Below are positions 1-6,720 of a DNA stretch of 22,466 nt, piece by piece; position 1 is the stretch's first letter, and the number at the start of each line of letters is the position of its first letter. A program made the position numbers and the translations under genes. The stretch is from the NCBI GenBank assembly GCA_046481785.1, contig JAWOJF010000046.1, positions 1-22,466 of the forward strand, written 5' to 3'. The stretch is from JAWOJF01 sp046481785. GTDB lineage: Bacteria > Bacteroidota > Ignavibacteria > Ignavibacteriales > Ignavibacteriaceae. The notes beneath the pieces are model-generated. The model searched no databases and was not told the DNA's origin. It was given only the letters and a program-made list of their open reading frames with translations.

Positions 1-567
1 CTTGTAAACAACAGCAGCCCTACCTTATTGTGGGCACTTCCTGAGGCTGTGGAAACTTCGCTTTCATATGAAATACAATTAGCAGATAACCCGTACTTCA
101 TTAATACAAAGTCATTTAGTCCTGATGCTTCAAGGCTTCAACTGGATAACCTTGAGGATGGAAAAGCATATTTCTGGAAGGTAAGGTCAAAATCTGCTGA
201 TGGAAAATATTCATCTTATTCTGATGTAGGACAATTTTTAATCGGATCTTCCGTAACAGATGTGGAAAACAGTCTTCCGGTTATTCCAACGGAATTTGTT
301 GTAGAACAGAATTATCCTAATCCATTTAACCCTGTTACAACAATATCATTCTCTATTCCTGAAACAGGATTTGTAACTGTAAAAATATTTGATATGCTTG
401 GAAGAGAAGTTAAGACATTATTAAGTTCAGAAAAAAATCCCGGAAATATTTCTGTTCAATGGAACGGCGACAATAATTCCGGTTCACAGGTTTCAAGCGG
501 TACATATATATACAGAGTTACAGCAGGAAGCCAGCACAAGAGCTTTAAAATGCTTCTGCTGAAATAA
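1..567 (+). CDS. C-terminal part of a secreted protein with FN3-like region and type IX secretion sorting domain (5' end outside window)
   Basis: The reading frame is open from base 1, so the gene starts outside the window; 188 residues are visible, ending in TAA at 565-567. Residues about 1-80 look like a fibronectin type III-like beta domain (for example YEIQLADNPYF and KAYFWKVRSKSADG). After a short linker, residues about 101-188 form a Por/T9SS type A sorting domain: QNYPNPFNP near residue 103, then the IFDMLGREVKTL strand, a GTYIYRV strand and the basic end KSFKMLLLK. Such domains direct cargo through the outer membrane by the type IX secretion system, after which the domain is normally removed. 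The function of the cargo cannot be told from this end alone. The first in-frame ATG (base 28) lies inside the FN3-like region and is not a true start. Confidence 0.9.
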   Translation, partial: LVNNSSPTLLWALPEAVETSLSYEIQLADNPYFINTKSFSPDASRLQLDNLEDGKAYFWKVRSKSADGKYSSYSDVGQFLIGSSVTDVENSLPVIPTEFVVEQNYPNPFNPVTTISFSIPETGFVTVKIFDMLGREVKTLLSSEKNPGNISVQWNGDNNSGSQVSSGTYIYRVTAGSQHKSFKMLLLK

Positions 568-574
568 TTTTTTT

Positions 575-610
575 AGAGATGATATCTATTAACCGGTATC
601 ATCTCTTTAT
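575..610 (+). terminator. Hairpin just after the T9SS cargo gene
   Basis: AGAGATGATATC (575-586) pairs with GGTATCATCTCT (595-606) over 12 positions, including one G-U pair, around an 8-base loop. It lies 7 bases after the stop codon. The following T run is weak (TTAT), so it may be a terminator or an RNA 3'-end stabiliser. Confidence 0.5.
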
Positions 611-643
611 AACAGATAAATATACTGTCCCTTCACTCCCATT

Positions 644-680
644 AACCCCGGATCTACCCCGTCCGGGGTTAAAATTTTTT
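644..680 (+). terminator. GC-rich rho-independent terminator
   Basis: AACCCCGGA (644-652) and TCCGGGGTT (662-670) form a perfect 9-bp stem with a 9-base loop, followed by AAAATTTTTT. It is strongest in the plus direction, where it would back up the hairpin at 575-606 for the T9SS cargo gene. It also lies 51 bases beyond the stop of the minus-strand flavin reductase, but no T run follows in that direction. Confidence 0.7.
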
Positions 681-684
681 ATAC

Positions 685-708
685 ATAGATGATATCTTTA
701 TCATCTAT
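685..708 (-). terminator. Perfect 10-bp hairpin at the end of the flavin reductase gene
   Basis: ATAGATGATA (685-694) and TATCATCTAT (699-708) form a perfect stem with a 4-base loop, 13 bases beyond the stop codon of the minus-strand gene. In the minus direction it is followed by GTATAAAAAATTTT, a poor T tract, so termination is only plausible. Confidence 0.4.
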
Positions 709-720
709 TGTAATATATCT

Positions 721-1299
721 TTAGTGGTATTTCGAAGGCAGATTCTTCCGTCCCCATTTAAGTATCCTGCTCATCCATACAAGTTCATCTAAAAAATCTT
801 TTACTCTGTGTTCATATTCCTCATCAAGAAGTTTCCCATTCTCATTAAATTTTTTTTCAATAAAAGGAAAATTAAGATCAGAGAAAGTTACAGTTAAACC
901 CAGTTCGCGAACCGTTGGAAGCATTGCCTCAATTACCCGGGTTCCGCCCCATGCTTTGGATGAAACTCCAACAAACGCAACTGCTTTATGGATATATTCT
1001 TTCAGCAACAGATCAAGAATACTTTTCAGCACCCCCGGATAACCATGGTTATATTCGGGTGTTACAATTACAAGTCCGTCTGCCTTTATTATTGCATCAC
1101 GCCAATCGGGAAATTTATCTTTTATATCTGTTCCATATCCATCGTGAGGGAGATTAAAATTCTGAGGATCAAATAAAACAGTATTGATTTCATCCCGCTT
1201 TTCCATTTGATTAAGTACCCATTGTGCTGCAAAAATACTCTTTCGGTCTTTCCTGTTTGTTCCCAGCAGCAACGGTATAAAAAGTTTTTCATTGGTCAT
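721..1299 (-). CDS. NAD(P)H-dependent FMN reductase family protein
   Basis: This 192-residue cytosolic flavodoxin-fold protein belongs to the NADPH-dependent FMN reductase family, which transfers electrons from NAD(P)H through bound FMN to quinones, azo compounds or other acceptors. The N-terminal strand and phosphate loop are visible as IPLLLGTNRKDRKS, and the family signature PEYNHGYPGVLKSILD sits at about residues 81-96. A second conserved stretch, VGVSSKAWGGTRVIEAM, follows at about 110-126. Length is normal for the family. The ATG at 1297-1299 has an AAGGA-type ribosome binding site just upstream on the minus strand. It is divergently transcribed from the 1515 gene and shows no functional tie to its neighbours. 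The physiological acceptor cannot be predicted. Confidence 0.9.
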   Translation of the reverse strand: MTNEKLFIPLLLGTNRKDRKSIFAAQWVLNQMEKRDEINTVLFDPQNFNLPHDGYGTDIKDKFPDWRDAIIKADGLVIVTPEYNHGYPGVLKSILDLLLKEYIHKAVAFVGVSSKAWGGTRVIEAMLPTVRELGLTVTFSDLNFPFIEKKFNENGKLLDEEYEHRVKDFLDELVWMSRILKWGRKNLPSKYH

Positions 1300-1365
1300 G
1301 GCTATTTCCTTATATAGTACTTGCTAATATTCAAAATAATGTATATATAATCCTTTTAGTTAGAA

Positions 1366-1393
1366 CACATTGTGCCCTATTTATGGAATAGGG
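1366..1393. promoter_or_regulatory. Adjacent inverted repeats between divergent genes, candidate operator
   Basis: CACATTGTG (1366-1374) is a palindrome. It is followed directly by CCCTATT (1375-1381), loop TATGG, and AATAGGG (1387-1393), a perfect 7-bp inverted repeat. The pair lies between the divergent flavin reductase and ECF-like genes. No T run follows closely, so operator or leader structure is as likely as termination. Confidence 0.3.
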
Positions 1394-1444
1394 GAGGGTT
1401 TTTAACCATTTGTCAAATAATAATTTCATCTTTGGTAATTATTT

Positions 1445-1473
1445 TTTACTTTTAATGTTAGAATTGCTATAAC
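1445..1473 (+). promoter_or_regulatory. Candidate sigma70-like promoter for the 1515-4969 gene unit
   Basis: TTTACT (1445-1450, 4 of 6 to TTGACA) and TATAAC (1468-1473, 5 of 6 to TATAAT) are separated by 17 bases. Transcription would begin near 1480, about 35 bases before the ATG at 1515. Bacteroidota often use a different promoter consensus, so this is a candidate only. Confidence 0.35.
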
Positions 1474-1514
1474 TGTAAATATATGATTATTAAAAAAAAT
1501 AAGGGGCTCTAATT

Positions 1515-2048
1515 ATGTTTAATTCAGCTTCATTAGCAGTAGTACAAAAGGGTTTAAAAAACCTGCAGGTTATCGAAATCACTTTATTACTGGCAGTTTC
1601 CATTGTGATTCAATTTTTTATTCATCTTATACCGCCTGTTGAGGGATTGCCACTGGGACAAATTTTATTGCCCGCATTTTATGCTCCCTTATTTGCTCTT
1701 ATGTTTTTCAGAATGCATGTTGCGTTAACTACAGCAATTCTAACACCAATGATAAACTATCTGATTACCGGATTTCCCCGTCCCGAAATCCTTCCATTGC
1801 TGACTATAGAGTTAGTGATATTTGTTGTAATTGCTTATTTCATTTTACAGAACAAAAATGTTCAATTGATCAGTGCAATGACCGCTGTTGTATTTGCTAA
1901 AATTGTATCGGCAGTAATAATGCCTCTTATTTTTACAGGTTATGCCGGCGGATTATTATTTCAATCGCTTATTGTTGCTGTACCCGGAATACTGATTTTA
2001 TCAGTCTTAAATATTCTGCTTCTCCGGTACAAGAATAGTAATGGTTAG
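1515..2048 (+). CDS. ECF-transporter S-component-like integral membrane protein
   Basis: The 177-residue product is almost entirely hydrophobic, with about five or six membrane segments. The pattern resembles substrate-binding S components of energy-coupling factor vitamin/metabolite transporters: a PLGQILLPAFYAPL loop near residues 46-59, a segment with NYLITGFPRPEILPLLTIEL near 79-98, and a C-terminal hydrophobic pair. The ATG is preceded by AAGGGG about 9 bases upstream. Its end overlaps the next gene by 8 bases, so translation is probably coupled to a phosphoribosyltransferase and a TonB receptor, which suggests inner-membrane entry of the same substrate. No ECF ATPase or T component is in the window; group II S components normally share a module encoded elsewhere. 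The substrate is unknown, and the family call rests on topology and motif style only. Confidence 0.55.
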   Translation: MFNSASLAVVQKGLKNLQVIEITLLLAVSIVIQFFIHLIPPVEGLPLGQILLPAFYAPLFALMFFRMHVALTTAILTPMINYLITGFPRPEILPLLTIELVIFVVIAYFILQNKNVQLISAMTAVVFAKIVSAVIMPLIFTGYAGGLLFQSLIVAVPGILILSVLNILLLRYKNSNG

Positions 2049-2457
2049 TCTTTCGTTAAGTGAAATATCCGAGAGAATAAAGAAACTGGTTCTTCCCGAG
2101 TTTGACCTGGTAGTAGGAATAGCAGAGGGGGGAGTAGTGCCTGCCGGTTTAATTGCATATAAACTGGGAGTTGAATTAAGCATAATAAAAATTAATTACA
2201 GGGATGATACAAATAAACCGCTGTATGAAAAACCTGTAATTTTATATTCAATTGAAAAACCTGTTAATAAAAAAATCTTAATTGTAGATGATGTTTCGGT
2301 TTCAGGCAAAACACTTAATACCGCCGCTGAACTCTTTACTGGCAATACTGTAAGCACTCTTTCGTTAAAAGGAAAAGCAGATTACGTTTTATTTCCTGAA
2401 GTAGATGAATGTGTTAAGTGGCCCTGGAAATTATATCCCAAAGGAGAAGCTTTTTGA
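2041..2457 (+). CDS. Small type I phosphoribosyltransferase, Gpt/xanthine-PRTase-like
   Basis: This 138-residue cytosolic protein has the type I phosphoribosyltransferase core, which joins a base to PRPP. VVGIAEGGVVPAGLIAYKLG (about residues 24-43) matches the first PRPP-contact loop. ILIVDDVSVSGKTLNTA (about residues 79-95) is the PRPP signature with its acidic pair. The C-terminal WPWKLYPKG resembles the W-x-x-PW end of xanthine-guanine and archaeal xanthine PRTases. It is somewhat shorter than E. coli Gpt (about 152 residues). The gene overlaps the upstream ECF-like gene by 8 bases and the TonB receptor start by 4 bases (TTGA), so the three proteins should be made together. A nucleobase-salvage role is inferred; the actual base is not known. 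Confidence 0.75.
   Translation: MVSLSLSEISERIKKLVLPEFDLVVGIAEGGVVPAGLIAYKLGVELSIIKINYRDDTNKPLYEKPVILYSIEKPVNKKILIVDDVSVSGKTLNTAAELFTGNTVSTLSLKGKADYVLFPEVDECVKWPWKLYPKGEAF
2441..2446 (+). promoter_or_regulatory. Ribosome binding site that decides a TTG start for the TonB receptor
   Basis: AAGGAG at 2441-2446 lies 7 bases before TTG 2454-2456, in the TonB-receptor frame and inside the end of the PRTase gene. The upstream in-frame ATG at 2418 has no such site and would put a charged, non-signal segment (MALEIISQRRS) before the signal peptide. Confidence 0.7.
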
Positions 2458-4301
2458 ATTTATTTTTTCGATTGTGTTTATCCATGATAATATTTTTATC
2501 GTTGGAAAACATATCAGCCCAAAACAGTGATAGCGTTAAAACATATGTCCTTGAAGAAACAGTAGTTACAGGTACCAGGTTAGAACTTAAACAGAACAAG
2601 CTCCCGGTCAGCATTTCCATAATTAATAATAGCGAAATTCAAAAGCTGCATGAATTAAATGTACTGCCATTGGTTAATAATATGGTTCCCGGTATGTTTA
2701 TCAACTCGAGAAATATACTGGGGTACGGTGTTGGTACTGCTTCATCAGGTGAGATAAGTATAAGAGGTATTGGGCAAAGCCCTAATACCGGTACACTGGT
2801 ATTGGTAGATGGTCAGCCGCAGTATATGGGTATTTTTGGGCATCCTATTAATGATTCCTATCTAAAAACAAATGTTGAAAAAATTGAAGTAATAAGAGGC
2901 CCCGCTTCACTGCTTTACGGCTCTAATGCACTTGGCGGTGCAATAAATATTATTACAGCAAGACAGAAACGGGAAGGTTTATCTTTGCAATCTTCTGCTT
3001 CTTACGGGTCATTTAATACTTCAATTCTAACCGGAATAGCTGGGTATAAAAACGAAGATTTTAATATCCTGGCTTCGTTTTCAAATTCTGCCACAGACGG
3101 TCATAGAAAAGACGGCGATGATGATTTTAAAAGCAGTTCTTTTTATTCTCAACTGTCATATTCTTTTAACAGGAATTTAAATTTAAGTTTTGATGGGAAC
3201 ATGACTGACTCCAAATTTTACGATCCCGGAACCGAAAGCGCTCCAAACAAAGACAATTATTTTGATTACACCCGGGGAAGAACAGCCCTGGCTTTTGAAA
3301 ACCGCTTTGATAAAACCGAAGGTGCCCTGAGGCTTTATTATAATTACGGAGAGCACGATTTCTGGGATGGCTGGCATTCAACTGATAATATGGCTGGTGT
3401 TACTCTTTATCAAAGTTATAAATTTTATAATGAAAATATTTTTACTGCCGGAGTGGAGTATAAAAATTATGGCGGCAAAGGTGAAAATCCGGCATTGCCC
3501 CCCTTTGCGGCAGTTGGATTAAATAAAGATATCTCAATTGAAGAACTGGAAGGCTATGGAATATTCCAGCTTAATTTTTTTAAGGATCTTAATTTAAGTG
3601 CAGGGTTAAGAGCAACAGATAATTCAGTTTATGGGTTTGAAGCAACACCGCAATTTGGCTTTTCCTATATATTAAATAACTCTACCACAATAAAGGGAAA
3701 TGCCGGTAAGGCTTTCCGGAGCCCTTCTGCTGCGGATTTATTCCTCTTTCCTGTTTCGAATGAAAATCTTGAACCGGAAAGAATCTGGTCATATGAAATG
3801 GGGATAACCAGGTTTTTTATGAATGGCCGGTTAAGAGGTGAATTGACATTCTTTTATTTGGAAGCCGATAACCTGATACAGCCTGTTCAGATGAAAAAAG
3901 TAAACACCGGCAGTTTTAATAATAAGGGTATTGAACTGATGATTGCAGCACAGCCCGGTAATGCTTTTAATGCAAATGTAAACTATACGTATCTTAAAAC
4001 AAGTAAACCGCTCCCTTATGCCCCTGAACATAAATTAAATCTGCACCTGGAGTATGATCTTAGTATTTTTACAATATCATCTGACCTGCAGAGTATATTT
4101 AATCTCCTTCCTGAAGGAGGAATAGATAAAACAGATTATACTATATTATCGCTGTCTGTGGGAGCAGTTATCAACAATTATCTCTCATTCTTTGCTAAAG
4201 GTTCTAATCTTACAGATAAAAAATATTATATTGATACCGGGTATCCCTCACCCGGCAGGATATTTATTACCGGCCTGAAAATTTCTTTCGACGGAATTTA
4301 A
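2454..4301 (+). CDS. TonB-dependent outer-membrane receptor, BtuB/CirA type
   Basis: From the TTG at 2454 the product is 615 residues, close to the size of BtuB. Residues 1-22 are a signal peptide ending in ...ENISAQ. A TonB-box-like EETVVTG follows near residue 32. The plug domain follows, with EISIRGIGQSPNTGTLVLVD and VEKIEVIRGPASLLYGSNALGGAINIIT, and the rest is a 22-strand-type barrel with GKAFRSPSAADLF and a C-terminal strand ending in LKISFDGI. Such receptors use TonB/ExbBD energy to bring scarce ligands such as cobalamin, iron chelates or other small molecules into the periplasm. The start overlaps the PRTase stop as TTGA. With the ECF-like S component and PRTase upstream, it probably imports the compound handled by those proteins. 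A longer form from ATG 2418 is possible but less likely. Confidence 0.9.
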   Translation: MNLFFRLCLSMIIFLSLENISAQNSDSVKTYVLEETVVTGTRLELKQNKLPVSISIINNSEIQKLHELNVLPLVNNMVPGMFINSRNILGYGVGTASSGEISIRGIGQSPNTGTLVLVDGQPQYMGIFGHPINDSYLKTNVEKIEVIRGPASLLYGSNALGGAINIITARQKREGLSLQSSASYGSFNTSILTGIAGYKNEDFNILASFSNSATDGHRKDGDDDFKSSSFYSQLSYSFNRNLNLSFDGNMTDSKFYDPGTESAPNKDNYFDYTRGRTALAFENRFDKTEGALRLYYNYGEHDFWDGWHSTDNMAGVTLYQSYKFYNENIFTAGVEYKNYGGKGENPALPPFAAVGLNKDISIEELEGYGIFQLNFFKDLNLSAGLRATDNSVYGFEATPQFGFSYILNNSTTIKGNAGKAFRSPSAADLFLFPVSNENLEPERIWSYEMGITRFFMNGRLRGELTFFYLEADNLIQPVQMKKVNTGSFNNKGIELMIAAQPGNAFNANVNYTYLKTSKPLPYAPEHKLNLHLEYDLSIFTISSDLQSIFNLLPEGGIDKTDYTILSLSVGAVINNYLSFFAKGSNLTDKKYYIDTGYPSPGRIFITGLKISFDGI

Positions 4302-4306
4302 CCTGT

Positions 4307-4969
4307 ATGAAAAAGTATATCTTTCTTCTGCTCTTATTAGGCTTATCTGCTTATACATTTGCTCAAACTGATTCACTCCGATATAAGTATAACCCAAATT
4401 ATAATCTTCACCTGGATATGTATGAAGTTTATAATACCAGGCAGGCAGATATCGTAATGCTCGGCAACTCCATAACTTATGGTGTAAACTGGGCAGAACT
4501 TCTGGGGAGAAATGATGTGGTTGGAAGAGGAATTCCTTCTGATATTGTGGAAGGCTTCAGGAACAGGCTGAAATATGTTTTTAATCTGAAGCCGAAGGTG
4601 TGTTTTATTATGGGGGGTATAAATGATATTTACGGCTGGATACCGGTTGATGAAGTTTTTGAAAGTTATGTGAAACTTATACAAGAACTTCAGACAAAGA
4701 ATATAATTGTTGTAATCCAGTCCGCTTTATATGTTTCTTCGCGCTGGCCCAATGCTGAGAATAGAAACCCTGAAGTTGAAAAATTAAATATTAAACTTTC
4801 CGGTTATGCTGCAAAAAATAATCTCATCTTTATGGATTTAAATTCACGTCTGTCATTCCGCAGATTTCTTATAGAGGACATGACTTATGATGGAGTTCAT
4901 TTAACGGGTAAAGCCTACAAAATATGGGGAAGGGAAATTGAGAAAGTCCTGAAGAAACTAGGAATATAA
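4307..4969 (+). CDS. Secreted SGNH/GDSL hydrolase
   Basis: This 220-residue protein has a signal peptide (MKKYIFLLLLLGLSAYTFAQ) and the SGNH esterase blocks: LGNSIT with nucleophile Ser55, a block II glycine in VGRGIPSDI, GGINDIY with Asn106, and DGVHLT with Asp195 and His198. It should be an esterase, deacylase or similar hydrolase in the periplasm or at the cell surface. The ATG lies 5 bases after the TonB receptor stop, so the two are probably cotranscribed and coupled. It could remove an ester group or release the ligand taken up by the receptor, but the substrate cannot be told. No terminator is obvious after it. Confidence 0.88.
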   Translation: MKKYIFLLLLLGLSAYTFAQTDSLRYKYNPNYNLHLDMYEVYNTRQADIVMLGNSITYGVNWAELLGRNDVVGRGIPSDIVEGFRNRLKYVFNLKPKVCFIMGGINDIYGWIPVDEVFESYVKLIQELQTKNIIVVIQSALYVSSRWPNAENRNPEVEKLNIKLSGYAAKNNLIFMDLNSRLSFRRFLIEDMTYDGVHLTGKAYKIWGREIEKVLKKLGI

Positions 4970-5287
4970 TCCTGAATCCACGGTAGCGGTCCCACATTAG
5001 AAAAGTCTCATTCTGATAATCAATTCTCATTTCAAAATACTATTATGCTTGAAATTTTGCCGTATAGTAGGGATTTCTATTGGTATATTTATTGAACTAA
5101 GTACTGTGATCATAATTTAAGGTGGCATATGAATTTTGTAATTTTTACGGGTAAAGGAATTGTTATTGTACGATTCTATGTAAAATATGTTTAATATTTT
5201 ATTTCAGTTCTCTTTAAATAGGAGATAAATTTTTAATATATTTATTGCTGACAAATAACTACTACTTTCAAACAATCTAATATACCA
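4970..5287. other. 318-base non-coding gap between two operons
   Basis: A/T-rich DNA without a supported gene, RNA or strong hairpin. A 21-codon ORF (ATG 5129-5131 to TAA 5192-5194) is preceded by AAGGTGG with only 3 bases of spacing; I do not call it a gene. The promoter of the acylation cluster should be here; CTGACA (5248-5253), 17 bases, AACAAT (5271-5276) is a weak match that would give an almost leaderless mRNA. Confidence 0.6.
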
Positions 5288-6703
5288 ATGCAGGAAAACT
5301 ACAGGAACAGGCCGATATTAATCATCGGATTGGCAATCTTATTTTTTATAATTCTGTCTTTACTTCCCGGCGGGATATATATAGGCCCTTTTTATATAAA
5401 GCCTATTGATCTCTTTATGGATGTAAAACCGGATTCACTGCTTACCAGCAATTCACTAAAAGAACATCCGGATAAATTTTTAGCAGAAGGCAAAGTTTTT
5501 ACTCTTCAAAGCAATGAAGCTTCATTACTTTCCGGTTTACTATTTGGAAAAAATACGGATGAAGTAAATACAGAGTCATTGTATGAAGCCCGGCCGGCTG
5601 ATGAAAAGCTGTCAGGAAATGTTTCTCATATGAGGAAGTTTTTCGAGGCACTTAAAAATTCAGCCAGCAGCCAGGTAAGAGTAGCCCATTATGGCGATTC
5701 TGAAATTGAAGGTGATCTGATTACTGCTGATCTCCGGCAAAACCTGCAGGAGCAGTTTGGCGGAAAGGGTGCGGGATTTCTTTCCATTACTTCACAGGAT
5801 ATTGCCTTCAGAACCTCTACCAAACATAGTTTCTCAAACAACTGGAATACAATATCTGTCTTTAGCGGTAATCCTAATAAAATTCCTATAGGACTTGATG
5901 GTTCAGTATCAACTCCAAAAGGGAGTTCCTGGGCTTTGTATGAAACCACCGGGAGATTTAAGAATCTCCGGTCATTCAGTCAGGCAAGAGTTTTTTATAC
6001 AAATGCCAAAGCATCTGCCTCAGTGAAATATTCTTTCGACGGGAAAAAAGAAACAAGTGCCCCTCTTAAATCCGGCTCTGCTGTTAATGAGCTTCTGCTT
6101 AATGTACAGGGTGATGCTAAATCATTTAAACTAACTGCCGCGGATGGTTCTTCAAATTTCTTTGGCGTAAGCCTCGAATCAGGCAATGGTGTATATATTG
6201 ATAATTTCCCGCTTCGTGGTAATACCGGGGTATCTATAAGAGATTTTTCTCCTCAAATATTAAAAGATTTTAACAAACTTCTGAATTATAAATTAATTAT
6301 CCTGAGCTTCGGATTAAATATTGCCAGCACTAATATTACTGATTTTACATGGTACGAAAAGGAGATGATTAAAGTTATTAATCTGCTTAAATCTTCGTTC
6401 CCTGAGGCAAGCATACTTGTGGTTAGTGTTGGAGATAAAGGAATTAAAAGGGGTTCAGGATTTGCAACTGATCCGAACATACCCAAACTTGTTATGGCAC
6501 AGCGCAATATTGCGGCTAAATCAGGTGTTGCATTCTGGAATTTGTACCAGGCAATGGGGGGAGAAAACTCAATTGCTAAATGGGTAAATGCCAAACCGCC
6601 TCTTGCTTTTAAGGACTATACTCATGTTAATCTTCAGGGTGCCGAAAAAATTGCTGAGATGCTTACGCAGGCTTTACTTGATGAATACAAAAAATTTAAT
6701 TAA
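5288..6703 (+). CDS. Membrane-anchored SGNH-family protein with large beta-rich insertion (DltD/PatB/Ape1-like role)
   Basis: The 471-residue protein has one N-terminal membrane segment (about residues 9-26), with the rest predicted outside the inner membrane. The SGNH blocks are far apart: AHYGDSEIEGD with nucleophile Ser138, LSFGLN with Asn344, and KDYTHVNLQGA with Asp443 and His446. Between blocks I and III lie about 200 residues, including a serine-rich, beta-strand-rich segment (roughly 195-305). This resembles the carbohydrate-binding insertion known in peptidoglycan O-acetylesterases of the Ape1 type. It is first in a cluster with an acyl-AMP ligase, a carrier protein and an MBOAT protein, so it may be the final acyltransferase or a quality-control esterase. 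The ATG lacks a good SD. The target polymer is unknown. Confidence 0.8.
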   Translation: MQENYRNRPILIIGLAILFFIILSLLPGGIYIGPFYIKPIDLFMDVKPDSLLTSNSLKEHPDKFLAEGKVFTLQSNEASLLSGLLFGKNTDEVNTESLYEARPADEKLSGNVSHMRKFFEALKNSASSQVRVAHYGDSEIEGDLITADLRQNLQEQFGGKGAGFLSITSQDIAFRTSTKHSFSNNWNTISVFSGNPNKIPIGLDGSVSTPKGSSWALYETTGRFKNLRSFSQARVFYTNAKASASVKYSFDGKKETSAPLKSGSAVNELLLNVQGDAKSFKLTAADGSSNFFGVSLESGNGVYIDNFPLRGNTGVSIRDFSPQILKDFNKLLNYKLIILSFGLNIASTNITDFTWYEKEMIKVINLLKSSFPEASILVVSVGDKGIKRGSGFATDPNIPKLVMAQRNIAAKSGVAFWNLYQAMGGENSIAKWVNAKPPLAFKDYTHVNLQGAEKIAEMLTQALLDEYKKFN

Positions 6704-6720
6704 AAATTTCTGAGAACACA

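Noticed and set aside
2418..2453. Upstream ATG start for the TonB receptor
   Set aside because: No ribosome binding site, and it places a charged segment before a good signal peptide; TTG 2454 has AAGGAG at 7 bases.
3166..3381. Antisense ORFs inside the larger genes (for example this one, and those at 11777-12222 and 21417-21814)
   Set aside because: They mirror strongly coding genes in other frames and carry no recognisable domain or ribosome binding site.
5129..5194. 21-codon ORF with AAGGTGG upstream, possible small peptide
   Set aside because: Spacing is only 3 bases, composition is like the surrounding A/T-rich DNA, and no peptide-modifying or export gene is adjacent.
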